In this document: positions 10,446 to 19,411 of the stretch, piece after piece
How the letters are laid out: each line of letters starts with the position of its first letter
Numbering within the stretch: the first letter of the stretch is position 1
Assembly (NCBI GenBank): GCA_039933635.1
Contig: JBDTNQ010000001.1
Span: forward strand, 1 to 64,000
Direction of reading: 5' to 3'
From: JBDTNQ01 sp039933635
GTDB taxonomy: Bacteria > Acidobacteriota > Vicinamibacteria > Vicinamibacterales > SCN-69-37
Length of the DNA stretch: 64,000 nt
Translations under genes and position numbers: made by a program
Notes under the pieces: model-generated
The model's database searches: none
What the model saw: only the letters and a program-made list of their open reading frames with translations
Told to the model about the DNA's origin: nothing

Positions 10446-12296
10446 TTAAGCCACAGATCCCTGGCCCAGTTGCAGCTTGCGCGATTCGACCTGCCGGAGG
10501 AAGCGCTCGAGCGCTCGAACTCCTGGCCGGGGTTGCGCGATCGCGGCGACCGACACGCGCAGGTCATCCGCATCTTCTTCTTCCCGCGCGACCGCTTGCC
10601 CTTCAGCCATGTCGAAGGCGTAGGTCAGGTCAGGCACGAACGCCGGCTCTGCGTGATCGCCCCTCACCGGGACGGGAGCTTCGGATACCTCCGAGACTTC
10701 GTGGTGGACCACGACAGGCGCGGCAAGCACGTCCGGGGCCGAGCCGTCCAGTGCCACGGCCGATAGGTCGGGCACGAACTCCGGTTCTTGCTCGGCCAGG
10801 TCCGCGAACGCGAGCACGTCGGGCGCCGACGAGTCGAGCACCACGGGGCTCGCAACGAGCGCGTCGAACCCGTGCCCCTCGAGGACCATCCCGGACAGGT
10901 CCGGCGTGAACTCGGGATCCGCGGCACCAACGGCAAGTTGCGGCTCGTCTGTTTCGGCAATGGCCGTTTCAGAAAGGTTGGACGGTTCAGGGGACGGTTC
11001 TTGGTCGACGCGGCCCAGGGCGAAGGCCAGGTCCGGCACGAACGCCGGTTCCGGCGCGACCTCTGGAATGTCGCTCAGGGGCGCGGCAGCGACGCCGACC
11101 TCGTCCGCGAGGTCATCCTCGCTCGCCTCGAGCGTCATCGGGGCCCGCACCTCTGACTCGTCGGCGATCGACGTCGTCAGGCTCTCCAGTTCGTCCGACT
11201 CGGCTAACGCCGCCATCGACGCGTCCAGCGCCGTATCGACGTGGAAGGCCGCCCGCGCCTCCGGCGACTCCAGCGCCACCGAGGGCCCATCTTCGAACAT
11301 CGCGGCCAGCGGCGCGTCGAGTTCGCCGCCCATCAGTGCGTTGTCGAGCGCCGGTGCCCCCTCGGCCGTGGACGAGGCCTCGAACGCCACGAGTCCCGCG
11401 AGGTCGGACTCGCCGGTGCCCGGCATTTCAAGTACGAGGTCGGCAGCCGGCGCCGGTTCGTCGACTGAAAACTGCTGCAGCGATGCGACGAGTTCCTCTG
11501 TTTCGGCGAGGTCGCTCTCGACAGCCGCAAATCCCTGGCGAGGCCGACCGTCATCGGCCGCGCTGGCTGCGAGCAGATTGTCGGCGGCGGTCTCGAGTTC
11601 GAACGCCGAGCCGGCGGACGGCTCTTCGTCCAGCGCAAGTGTCGCGTCGATGCCCGTCTCAAATGGCGTGACCTCGAAGTCGACACTCGCGGACATGGTC
11701 GCGGACGCCGGCTCCTCGACCTCGACGCGGTCCGAGCCGAGCAGCGCCATCGCCGCAGCCAGCGCAGCCGCCTCCTGCGCCGCCCGCCCCGCGCCCTCAG
11801 CCGTATGCACGATCTCGGGAGTCGCCGATGAGCTGTGAGAGAAAGTGACTGAAATCGGCGCGAAGGGATCTTCGGACGCTGGCGGCGCCTGGAGGCTACT
11901 CGCGGCCGAGGGGGCACCGGCCGGCTCCCCAGCGTCCGGGCTCGGCATCTCGTCGGTCCGCCAGGCTTCGCGGTGATCGTCCATCGAGGGCATGGCGCCC
12001 TCGCTCCGATCGTGGAGTTCGGCCAGACCGCGAATCGCGGCCAGGTTGTCTGGTGCACGGCGGAGCACGCGCTCGAGCTCGGCGCGCGCTTCATCGTACT
12101 GCCCCTTGTCCAGCAACGACCAGCCGAGGGTCACCCGCGCGGAGAGCTGATCCGGAAACTTCTTCAGGCCATCCCGGCAGAGCCCGATGGCCCGGTCGAG
12201 ATCCCCCGCGCGCCGGAACCGCTCCGCAATGCCGCCAAACGCCGGGGTCTCCTCGGCGGGCACTTGTCGGGATCGATTGAGGAGGATACCAGCCAT
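10446..12296 (-). CDS. TPR protein with long acidic low-complexity region and FVPDL repeats
   Basis: 616 aa. Residues about 15-95 form two to three TPR-like helices (RAGDLDRAIGLCRDGLKKFP, QYDEARAELERVLRRAPDN). The next 450 residues are rich in Ala, Glu, Asp, Ser and Pro, with four copies of a motif [DE]PxFxPDL (EPAFVPDLAF, DPEFTPDLSG, EPEFVPDLSA, EPAFVPDLTY), and the protein ends in a basic helix ALERFLRQVESRK. No signal peptide or membrane segment is seen. It follows the pil genes and two lipoproteins; a FimV-like scaffold for the pilus machinery is one idea, but the function is unknown. Confidence 0.75.
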   Translation of the reverse strand: MAGILLNRSRQVPAEETPAFGGIAERFRRAGDLDRAIGLCRDGLKKFPDQLSARVTLGWSLLDKGQYDEARAELERVLRRAPDNLAAIRGLAELHDRSEGAMPSMDDHREAWRTDEMPSPDAGEPAGAPSAASSLQAPPASEDPFAPISVTFSHSSSATPEIVHTAEGAGRAAQEAAALAAAMALLGSDRVEVEEPASATMSASVDFEVTPFETGIDATLALDEEPSAGSAFELETAADNLLAASAADDGRPRQGFAAVESDLAETEELVASLQQFSVDEPAPAADLVLEMPGTGESDLAGLVAFEASSTAEGAPALDNALMGGELDAPLAAMFEDGPSVALESPEARAAFHVDTALDASMAALAESDELESLTTSIADESEVRAPMTLEASEDDLADEVGVAAAPLSDIPEVAPEPAFVPDLAFALGRVDQEPSPEPSNLSETAIAETDEPQLAVGAADPEFTPDLSGMVLEGHGFDALVASPVVLDSSAPDVLAFADLAEQEPEFVPDLSAVALDGSAPDVLAAPVVVHHEVSEVSEAPVPVRGDHAEPAFVPDLTYAFDMAEGQAVAREEEDADDLRVSVAAIAQPRPGVRALERFLRQVESRKLQLGQGSVA

Positions 12297-12379
12297 AGAA
12301 GATCAGAAGGCTCGGGACGAACGTCAACCAACGAACGCGGTGAGGCCGGCGCGCGTGCCGGCCTCACCGATGGAGGCAC

Positions 12380-13396
12380 TTACGGTCCGGGTTTCGCGAC
12401 CGCGACCGTGTTCGACACGGTCGCCGTGCGGCCGGTGTCGTCCTTGACCGTGAGCACGACGACATAGCTCACCGTCGCTGTGGCCGATCCGGCGAAGGGA
12501 TGGATGGCCTGCGGCTGATTGTTCACCTGGAGCGGCGTGCCGTCGCCGAAGTCCCAGCGATACTCGACGATCGTGCGACCCGCCGCCGCTTTGGACGCGC
12601 TGCCGTTGAAGAACACGTTCTCGCCTGCCTTCGGCGTGGTCGGCGACACCGCGAACGCGGCCGTTGGGGCAGAAATCGACGACACGTTCACGCTCTTGGC
12701 GGCACTCGTGGACGTCCGGCCGAGGTCGTCCTTGACCGTCAGGGTCACCGAATAGGTGCCGGCCAGGCCGAAGCGGTGGCGCGCGGTCGGCCCGCCGTTG
12801 GTTTCGGAGCGTCCGTCACCGAAGTTCCAGGTGTAGGACACGATGTTGCCGGTCGACCCCGATCCGTCGAAGAAGATGTCGTCCTCCTCGCGCGGCGTGG
12901 ACGGCGAAAAGATGAAGCTCGCCTGCGGCCCATCACCCGGTGGGATGATGACGCCCGGCCGTGCGAGACGGATGACGACGTCACGCTGGTAGGTTCCGGC
13001 ATAGTTCGATCCGACCGGCGTGATCAGGATCTGGACGAACGCATCGGAGTCGGCCGTCGGGGGCGGCGCGGCAGGCGCGCGATAGGTCAGCGTCGCCCGT
13101 CCGTCTGACGATGTCGACACGATCTTCGAGGACAGCGTCCCGAAGTCGACCGGCGTGCCGCCAACGGTGATTTCGGCTCGAATCGTCACGCCGCTCATCG
13201 GCTGGCTCGCGGCGTCGCGCGCCGTCACCGTGATGGTGGCCTGCGACTGGCCGTCCTGCGTGATGATGTCCGGCGTTGCGGTGACACCGATGGACAGACC
13301 CAGTTCAGACGGTCCGGTCAGCCCAGGCGCCGTCTGTTTCTGCATCGAGCAGCCCGCCACCAGAACGGCCGCGGCAAGTGCGATCAGTCGTTTCAT
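12380..13396 (-). CDS. Lipoprotein with Ig-like and two PKD domains
   Basis: 338 aa from ATG 13396: MKRLIALAAAVLVAGC is a clear lipoprotein signal with Cys16. Then a bacterial Ig-like (Big_1-type) domain (about 35-130) and two PKD domains marked by YTWNFGDGRSE and YRWDFGDGTPL. PKD domains are extracellular protein- or polysaccharide-binding folds, so an exported, membrane-anchored adhesive or structural role is inferred. A GTG/ATG further upstream (13432) would place the lipobox too deep. It sits downstream of pilQ and another lipoprotein in the same unit. Confidence 0.82.
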   Translation of the reverse strand: MKRLIALAAAVLVAGCSMQKQTAPGLTGPSELGLSIGVTATPDIITQDGQSQATITVTARDAASQPMSGVTIRAEITVGGTPVDFGTLSSKIVSTSSDGRATLTYRAPAAPPPTADSDAFVQILITPVGSNYAGTYQRDVVIRLARPGVIIPPGDGPQASFIFSPSTPREEDDIFFDGSGSTGNIVSYTWNFGDGRSETNGGPTARHRFGLAGTYSVTLTVKDDLGRTSTSAAKSVNVSSISAPTAAFAVSPTTPKAGENVFFNGSASKAAAGRTIVEYRWDFGDGTPLQVNNQPQAIHPFAGSATATVSYVVVLTVKDDTGRTATVSNTVAVAKPGP

Positions 13397-13455
13397 TCCC
13401 ACGTGAATACTCCAGCGAGTGTGCGAAGCCATCTGCCTGTCCTCTCAACCCGCGG

Positions 13456-14130
13456 TTAGTTGGGATCGCCCCAGTCGGCGAAGTTGACGCTGATCTGGCC
13501 AGTCGTGGACACCTCGTGGCCTGCCTGGTCCTGCCCGTAGAAGGTGACGCGCGCAATCGTCGAAATGGAGTACGCCGAGCCCCCACCGATCAGCAACCTC
13601 AACGGCGCCTCGTTCTTGGCCTGAATGCGAACCAGGGTGAAGCCGCCGCCCGACGCGTTGCCGGACACGGTCGTCGTGAATGCCCCGTCGAACGGATATG
13701 GGACGTCGACGCCTGGCGTATTGCGCCCATCTGCCCTGACGAACTCGACGTGGTAGCGATTGACCGTGATGAAGTTGGTGGGCGATGGATCAATCGAGGG
13801 ATCCTTCATGCCCAGAGTGAAGGTCACGGTGCCGGCGTCCTCGAAGACCGTCGGCACGCGCACTTCCTTGCCGTCGACCTGGTCCTTGACGTACGTCAGC
13901 ACGTCGGAGTCGAGGACGTTGCCCTTCTTGCTGGGATCGGATCCGGGCACGCCTTCGATGCTGTTGATGATCAGGTAGGACGACCCGGTCCCTTGACGCT
14001 GCTGGGTCGTGCACCCGGCAAACGGCACCGCCAGGACGCCGACGACGACGGCCCCGAGGAGGCGGCGTGGCCGGATCACTCGCGCACTCATCTGAAGAAT
14101 CTGCTGAACGACGGACAAATCGCGTGTCAT
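13456..14130 (-). CDS. Hypothetical lipoprotein encoded directly after pilQ
   Basis: 224 aa from ATG 14130, two bases after the pilQ stop and preceded by GAGGA at a good ribosome-binding distance. A second ATG at 14091 (MSARVIRPRRLLG) would give a shorter signal peptide with the same lipobox PFAGC, so processing is predicted either way. The mature part is beta-rich with no family I recognise. Tight coupling to pilQ suggests a pilus-associated or pilotin-like job, but that is inference from position only. Confidence 0.75.
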   Translation of the reverse strand: MTRDLSVVQQILQMSARVIRPRRLLGAVVVGVLAVPFAGCTTQQRQGTGSSYLIINSIEGVPGSDPSKKGNVLDSDVLTYVKDQVDGKEVRVPTVFEDAGTVTFTLGMKDPSIDPSPTNFITVNRYHVEFVRADGRNTPGVDVPYPFDGAFTTTVSGNASGGGFTLVRIQAKNEAPLRLLIGGGSAYSISTIARVTFYGQDQAGHEVSTTGQISVNFADWGDPN

Positions 14131-14132
14131 GA

Positions 14133-15494
14133 CTATCCTCGGATGATGCGCGGTGTGATGAAGATGAGCAGTTCCTGCGTCAGGCTGCTGTTCGAGTTGT
14201 TCCGGAACAGCCAGCCGAGCAGCGGGAGACGGCTCACGCCAGGCGTACGGGTGGTCCGCGTTTCTTCGTTGGTCTGCACGATGCCGCCGATAACCGTGGT
14301 CGCGCCGTCAGAGACCTGCACTTCGGTGCGCGCGCGATCCGTCGCAATCGACGGTCCAGCGTCAGGCGAGCCCAGGATCTGGCTGGGCGAGCCGTTCTCG
14401 AGCTGGATGCTCATGATCACGGTGTTGGCTGCCGTGATCTTCGGCGTCACGAGCAGCTTGAGCGCCGCATCCTTGAACTGAATGCTCGCCGTCCGGTTCT
14501 CACCCGTGCCGGTGACGACCTGATACGGAATTTCGACGCCCTGCGTGACTTCGGCCTGCTTGTTGTTCTGCGTCGTGATGTGCGGGCGCGAGATGACCTT
14601 GACCAGGCCTTCCTGCTCCATCGCGGTGAGCTGCACGTCGAGGTTGAACGCACCCGTGATGTTGCCCATCGCGAGCGAAAGCGCCGTCGGCGCCTTGTCG
14701 ACGGCAGCACCCGTCGCCGCCGCAATCGATCCGGTGTTGGGGAACGAGAGGCTCGTGGTGTTGCCCAGCTCAGGCGAGAGCTTCCCGCCGGCGCCCCAGG
14801 TCAGTCCCAGCGCGCGCGCAGCATTCGAGGTCGACCGCACGATGCGCGCCTCGATGTCGACCTGCGGCTCGGGCCTGTCGAGGTCCGCCAGAATCAGCTT
14901 CAGTTCCTCGATGTTCTTCGGTGTGTCCTGCACGACGATCATGTTCGAGCGCTCTTCCGCCTGAACCGATCCGCCGCCGGCCTGCCCGCCGCCCTGTCGG
15001 CGCCCGAAGCCCAGCGTGCCGAGCAGCTGTGCGACCTCTTTCGCGTTCGAGTAGTTCAGGCGAATGCGGAAGGTCTGCAATTCCGGGGCAATCTCATTGG
15101 CCTGCCGGATCTCGGTGGCATCCTTGAGCTCTTCCTTCTCGCGGTCGCGCGAGAGGACGCGAATCACGGAGCCGTCGAGTTGCGACGACAGCTTGCCAGA
15201 CCGCAAGACCATCTCCATGATCTGGTACCAGGGCACCTGGGTGAGCTTGAGGTCGATCACGGAGTCGCCCGGAACGCTCGGATCGATGATCAGATTGACG
15301 CCGCCAATCTCGGCGAGCTGACGCAACACCGTGCGGAGGTTGGCCGCCTGATAGTCCACGTCGATGGGACTGCTGCTGAAGCTGCGCAACGCCTGCGCGG
15401 TAACGGCCTGCTGCTCGGGGGCGGCCCCGACGCCCACGAGCGTCGTGCCGGCCACCAGGGCCGCCGCGACGAGCCAGTAACGAATGGTTTTCAT
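14133..15494 (-). CDS. pilQ: Type IV pilus secretin PilQ
   Basis: Outer-membrane channel through which the type IV pilus passes. 453 aa: signal peptide (about 1-25), a secretin/TonB short N-terminal domain around ANLRTVLRQLAEIGGVNLII, an N1/NolW domain (about 140-215) and a C-terminal secretin domain ending LLIFITPRIIRG. It is short because it has no N-terminal AMIN domains. The hallmark VxGGxxxxxE stretch appears as VIGGIVQTNEETRTTRTPG. It overlaps pilP by 4 bp. Confidence 0.94.
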   Translation of the reverse strand: MKTIRYWLVAAALVAGTTLVGVGAAPEQQAVTAQALRSFSSSPIDVDYQAANLRTVLRQLAEIGGVNLIIDPSVPGDSVIDLKLTQVPWYQIMEMVLRSGKLSSQLDGSVIRVLSRDREKEELKDATEIRQANEIAPELQTFRIRLNYSNAKEVAQLLGTLGFGRRQGGGQAGGGSVQAEERSNMIVVQDTPKNIEELKLILADLDRPEPQVDIEARIVRSTSNAARALGLTWGAGGKLSPELGNTTSLSFPNTGSIAAATGAAVDKAPTALSLAMGNITGAFNLDVQLTAMEQEGLVKVISRPHITTQNNKQAEVTQGVEIPYQVVTGTGENRTASIQFKDAALKLLVTPKITAANTVIMSIQLENGSPSQILGSPDAGPSIATDRARTEVQVSDGATTVIGGIVQTNEETRTTRTPGVSRLPLLGWLFRNNSNSSLTQELLIFITPRIIRG

Positions 15495-15991
15495 CGGATG
15501 TCCTCTCCTGCAGCGCGCAGCGTCTTCTTAACCTGACTGGGCGTCATGCCAGTCGTCTGATCGGCAAACGTGACCCCGTCCTTGTCGATACTGATCACGA
15601 CGGCGTCCAACAGCCGGTCTTTCGGGCGCACCGTGAACGACTGCTTGTTGGCCGCCTCGAGAATCGCGAAAATCGTGGTGCCGGAGCGGATCACCCCGCG
15701 CACGTTCACATCGGCGAGCGCCACGTTGCTCAGCCCGGTGCGGGCGCGCGAACCGTCCGCGCCACTCTGCGAGGCGGCGCGCCTGGCCACGATGAGGCTC
15801 GCGAACGGATCGCGACGGCTCCCCTCGTCGTACCCGGTCGGCAGATCACCGACCCGGCTGCCGATGTGGATCGCGGCGGGTATCGTGGCAAGGCCGGGAG
15901 CGGGCACCACGGCCGTCTGCGACGTACCCGGTGCCTGCGCGAGCAGCGGCACCCCTGTGCCGAGCATGAACATCAGCGTCGCGGCCTTCAT
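15491..15991 (-). CDS. pilP: Type IV pilus assembly protein PilP
   Basis: Periplasmic link between the inner-membrane PilMNO platform and the secretin. 166 aa with a signal-like N terminus (about 1-19), the family motif RRDPF near residue 60 and a small beta domain (VNVRGVIRSGTTIFAILEAA) typical of PilP. Unlike the usual PilP, no lipobox Cys is seen at the signal end, so it may be a soluble periplasmic form. Overlaps pilQ and pilO by 4 bp each. Confidence 0.88.
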   Translation of the reverse strand: MKAATLMFMLGTGVPLLAQAPGTSQTAVVPAPGLATIPAAIHIGSRVGDLPTGYDEGSRRDPFASLIVARRAASQSGADGSRARTGLSNVALADVNVRGVIRSGTTIFAILEAANKQSFTVRPKDRLLDAVVISIDKDGVTFADQTTGMTPSQVKKTLRAAGEDIR

Positions 15992-16575
15992 GGCTGTCCT
16001 CCCGGAAGTGCGGCCAAATCCTTCTGAAACACGAACGTCGTCGCCACGCAGTACGCCGTGACGCTGCCGCGGCCATTCGGCCGGGTCTTCGTCTTGATCT
16101 GCAGATCCGCCACGGACATCAGGCGCGGCATCGCCGCGATGCGATCAAAGAATCGGCCGAGGTCGTGATAACTCCCCTCGAACCCAAGCTCGATGGGCCA
16201 TTCCGTGTATTGGGTCTTCGTCACGACACCCTTGGGCTTGAAGCTGGCGATGTCCAGGAGCGAGTCACTGGCCATCTCGTGAAGGTTGCGGAGCACGTCC
16301 TGGGGATCCTTTTCCTCAGGGATGACCGCCTGGGTCTCGCGCAGCGAGGCTTCAAGCGTGCGCACCTCGCGCTGCGCCGCGGGCAGCCGCGCCGCCACGC
16401 CCTGCGCGCGCGCCAGGTCGCCCTCGAGCGTGGCAAGCTTCGCGCGACGCGAGGTGAGTTCCGCCTGCGTCGGCCCGAGCAGCACCTGCCAGGCGGCGCC
16501 GAACGCCAGCGCCGACATGAGGCCGAAAACGATCAGCTGTGTGCGTGGCGAGAGTTCATGAAGGCTTTTCGCCAT
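15988..16575 (-). CDS. pilO: Type IV pilus assembly protein PilO
   Basis: Inner-membrane alignment protein that dimerises with PilN. 195 aa: short cytoplasmic tail, one membrane helix (about 12-30), a coiled coil with heptads around 37-80 and a C-terminal ferredoxin-like domain (LGFEGSYHDLGRFFDRIA is a PilO landmark). pilN ends 2 bp upstream of the start. Confidence 0.92.
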   Translation of the reverse strand: MAKSLHELSPRTQLIVFGLMSALAFGAAWQVLLGPTQAELTSRRAKLATLEGDLARAQGVAARLPAAQREVRTLEASLRETQAVIPEEKDPQDVLRNLHEMASDSLLDIASFKPKGVVTKTQYTEWPIELGFEGSYHDLGRFFDRIAAMPRLMSVADLQIKTKTRPNGRGSVTAYCVATTFVFQKDLAALPGGQP

Positions 16576-16577
16576 GC

Positions 16578-17216
16578 CTAGACTCCTGGATGCCCGGGCG
16601 TCAGCCCGGCGACAGTGGCGGTTGAGGTCGGCGCCGCAGCGGATCCGGCCGGCGGCTGCGTGGCCACCGCGTCAGCCTTCACCGAGAACTTCACGACGTT
16701 CGCATCGTCGATGGCCTCGGTGCTGGTCGTGAGAATTTCGACCGGTTTCTGGAAATAGCCGGAGCTCTGGAGGCGCTCCGTGAAGTCAGTCACCGCCGTC
16801 AGCGACGTGGCACGGCCGTCAATCTGGACGGTCGGCCCCGACTGCTTGATCTCGGTGAGCCAGAGTCCTTCTGGCAGGCTGCGGCTCACCGTCTCGAGCA
16901 GGGCGACGGGCGCGCGCTTGGCCGCGCGCAGCCGGTCGATCAGCCCGAGCCGCTCGACCAGTTCGTTCTTGCGCGCGGTCATGAGGTCGACGAGCTTGGC
17001 CGCCTCCTTCAGGCGAGTCAGCTCGGTCTCGGCTCCCGCAATACGTGAGTCGACGACCGTACCCTGGTGATGGAGGTAGTACCACCAGCCGCCGACGCCG
17101 AGCGCGGTGGTGACGAGGATGCCGAGGCCCAGCAGCGCTGAACGCTGGTCTCGCGGCAGCCACTCACGAGCCGGCGCGGCGCCAGGCTGGGTGGCGAGGA
17201 GGTTGACCTTGATCAT
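16578..17216 (-). CDS. pilN: Type IV pilus assembly protein PilN
   Basis: Bitopic inner-membrane protein that binds PilM through its cytoplasmic N terminus. 212 aa beginning MIKVNLL, the conserved PilM-binding motif; membrane helix about 28-50, coiled coil about 55-95, then a ferredoxin-like domain (GLWLTEIKQSGPTVQIDGRA). An Ala/Pro/Thr-rich tail ends the protein. It overlaps pilM by 4 bp. Confidence 0.93.
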   Translation of the reverse strand: MIKVNLLATQPGAAPAREWLPRDQRSALLGLGILVTTALGVGGWWYYLHHQGTVVDSRIAGAETELTRLKEAAKLVDLMTARKNELVERLGLIDRLRAAKRAPVALLETVSRSLPEGLWLTEIKQSGPTVQIDGRATSLTAVTDFTERLQSSGYFQKPVEILTTSTEAIDDANVVKFSVKADAVATQPPAGSAAAPTSTATVAGLTPGHPGV

Positions 17217-18280
17217 CGATCGCCTTCCTGTCGCATCGCGAGGCCGACAGCCACCGCGTAAGCCGGTCCGGCCGCGTCCGCCCCAATCCCCTTGCTGGGG
17301 CGCGTGACGCGCCTGAACGGATCGAACACGTCCACCGGCGCGCCGAATTCACTGGCCAGTAGATCCACCAACCCGACGGCCTGATAGGCGCCGCCGGAGA
17401 GTACGACTCGCGTGAGCTTCTCGACCGGCGCGGTAGCCCGGTAGAAGTCCACGGTCTTGCGCACCTCGAGGACGAGCTGGGCGCTCGCGTCGCGCAGCAC
17501 CGACGCGACCTGATCCGGGCTCGTCTCGCTCGGAAACTGGCCGTGCAGGATCCGCTTTGCCGCCAGCTCGTCCACGCCACTCGGGCCGAACTCGCGGATG
17601 ATCGATTCAAGGTGAATCTGGCCGCCGATCGAAATGTCGCGCGTGAAGACCGGTTCGCCCTTCTCGAGCAGGCAGACGATCGTGACGCCGCGTCCCACGT
17701 GGATGAGGGCCGTCAGCGCGTCCGAGCGCTCCGGGTAGTTCATCTGATAGGCGTTGGCGAGGGCGAACGCCTCGATGTCGAGCACCACCGGCCGGCGTCC
17801 CGTCTGGGCGATAATCGCGGTGCGGTCGTCGATGCGGTCCTTCTTGGCCGCAACGAGCAGCACGTCGAGGGAGCTCTTCGCCGCTTCCGCGGTCGTGCCG
17901 ACCACCTGGTAGTCGAGCTGCACTTCCGACAGGTCGAACGGAATGTATTGCTCCGCCTCCCACGGAATCGCCTCATTCAGCTCCGCCTGGCTCATCGTTG
18001 GCAGCGACAGGCGTTTGACGATGACGGCGTGACCGGAGAGGGCGGCGACGATCCGCGCTCGACGAAGACGGAGGGAGTCGAGGAGCTGAGTGACGGTCTC
18101 GCTGACCGCCGTCGGCTCGGCCGCCGCCCCGTCCTGGAGGCTGCCCTCCGGCAGGGGTGCCTCCCCAGCGGCCACGAGCGACCATCCTCCGCGACCGCGG
18201 CGGAGGACGACAGCCTTGACACCGCTCGAGCCGATGTCGAGGCCGACCATTGGGGGACGAAAGGCTGAGCCAAAAACCAT
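17213..18280 (-). CDS. pilM: Type IV pilus assembly protein PilM (actin-like ATPase)
   Basis: Cytoplasmic actin-fold protein that recruits PilN. 355 aa from ATG 18280 (MVFGSAFRPPMVGLDIG). Phosphate loop GLDIGSSGVKAV, second loop HVGRGVTIV and the adenosine motif VVLSGGAYQ are those of the FtsA/PilM family. The Met residues further upstream belong to an unconserved extension. First gene of the long minus-strand unit; its 5' region is shared with the divergent rplM operon. Confidence 0.94.
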   Translation of the reverse strand: MVFGSAFRPPMVGLDIGSSGVKAVVLRRGRGGWSLVAAGEAPLPEGSLQDGAAAEPTAVSETVTQLLDSLRLRRARIVAALSGHAVIVKRLSLPTMSQAELNEAIPWEAEQYIPFDLSEVQLDYQVVGTTAEAAKSSLDVLLVAAKKDRIDDRTAIIAQTGRRPVVLDIEAFALANAYQMNYPERSDALTALIHVGRGVTIVCLLEKGEPVFTRDISIGGQIHLESIIREFGPSGVDELAAKRILHGQFPSETSPDQVASVLRDASAQLVLEVRKTVDFYRATAPVEKLTRVVLSGGAYQAVGLVDLLASEFGAPVDVFDPFRRVTRPSKGIGADAAGPAYAVAVGLAMRQEGDR

Positions 18281-18465
18281 AGCGGTGCGGTAACAAGGCA
18301 AGGGGAATGCCAAGGTGTGGCAGGCCGAGCCTGTTCCCGAACTCCGCGGCTTCCCGCGCGAAACGCGGCCGGAAAGCGGCCGGTTGCTCGACAGTTGTCG
18401 GATGGACGACAGTTCTGTAAGGCCCGGGGCTATCGCAGTTTCCGCACGCTACAAGGCCGCGTAGA

Positions 18466-18494
18466 TTGACATTTTTTCAATCGGCTCATATCAT
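18466..18494 (+). promoter_or_regulatory. Strong sigma70-type promoter for rplM-rpsI
   Basis: TTGACA (18466-18471), a 17-bp spacer and TATCAT (18489-18494): a perfect -35 and 5 of 6 bases at -10. Transcription should start near 18501, giving a leader of about 34 nt before the rplM ATG. It lies in the 254-bp divergent gap with pilM, where no gene is seen. Confidence 0.8.
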
Positions 18495-18534
18495 CTCGGT
18501 TTGCCGTTTACTGGATTCGGCTGAAAGGGCATGC

Positions 18535-18966
18535 ATGGCCACGGGCACGACCGCCACCCTCGCGAATGAGCGCAAGTGGCACGTAATTGACGCGGATGGC
18601 AAGGTGCTGGGGCGCATCGCGACCCAGGCGGCCAGACTGCTTCAGGGTAAGCACAAGCCCACCTGGGCGCCGTACCTCGATCAGGGCGACCACGTCGTCA
18701 TCGTCAACGCGGCGCGCGTGAAGTTGACCGGCAACAAGGAAGATCAAAAGCTTTACCGGTACCACAGCGGATACGAAGGCGGCCTGCGCGAGGAGCGCGC
18801 CAAGATCGTGCGCCAGAAGGATCCGGTGCGCATCGTGGAGGAAGCCGTGCGCGGCATGCTGCCGAAGACCAAGCTCGGCAGCGCGATGTATCGCAAGCTC
18901 AAGGTCTACAAGACGGGCGACCATCCCCACATCGCCCAGAAACCCCAGAAGCTCGAGGTCGCGTAA
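18535..18966 (+). CDS. rplM: 50S ribosomal protein L13
   Basis: Early-assembling protein of the large ribosomal subunit. 143 aa from ATG 18535 (MATGTTATLANERKWHVIDA). Conserved L13 segments: ADGKVLGRIATQAARLLQGK, GDHVVIVNA, YRYHSGYEGG and VRGMLPKTKLG. rpsI follows after one base, the universal L13-S9 pair. Confidence 0.97.
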   Translation: MATGTTATLANERKWHVIDADGKVLGRIATQAARLLQGKHKPTWAPYLDQGDHVVIVNAARVKLTGNKEDQKLYRYHSGYEGGLREERAKIVRQKDPVRIVEEAVRGMLPKTKLGSAMYRKLKVYKTGDHPHIAQKPQKLEVA

Positions 18967-18967
18967 C

Positions 18968-19360
18968 TTGGCTACAACGCAGTACTACGGAACGGGCCGA
19001 CGCAAGACGTCCACAGCCCGCGTGTTTCTTCGCCCCGGTTCGGGCACGATTACCGTCAACAAACAACCCCTCGAAGCCTGCTTCCCCACCGAGTCGCAGC
19101 GTCTGGTCATTCGGACGCCGCTCGTGGTGACGGAACTGTCGGAGCGGTTCGACGTCCTGGCGACGACCGCCGGTGGCGGCGTTGTGGGTCAGGCCGGCGC
19201 GCTGCGCCTGGGCATTGCGCGCGCGCTCCTCGAGTACGACGCCGAACTGCGGTCGCGTCTCCGCAAGGCTGGCCTGCTCACGCGCGATCCGCGCATGAAG
19301 GAACGTAAGAAGTACGGCATGGCCGGAGCGCGCAAGCGCTTCCAATTCAGCAAGCGTTAG
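18968..19360 (+). CDS. rpsI: 30S ribosomal protein S9
   Basis: Small-subunit protein whose C-terminal tail reaches the P-site tRNA. 130 aa with a TTG start one base after rplM (MATTQYYGTGRRKTSTARV). The tail ends GARKRFQFSKR, the conserved basic S9 terminus with the universal final Lys-Arg. The initiator is TTG because no ATG or GTG lies before the conserved YYGTGRRK. Confidence 0.97.
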   Translation: MATTQYYGTGRRKTSTARVFLRPGSGTITVNKQPLEACFPTESQRLVIRTPLVVTELSERFDVLATTAGGGVVGQAGALRLGIARALLEYDAELRSRLRKAGLLTRDPRMKERKKYGMAGARKRFQFSKR

Positions 19361-19411
19361 TTTTCTGGTTTAACCGCCGGCGACTGCCGCCGCGGGGGAG
19401 AAGAAGCTGCT

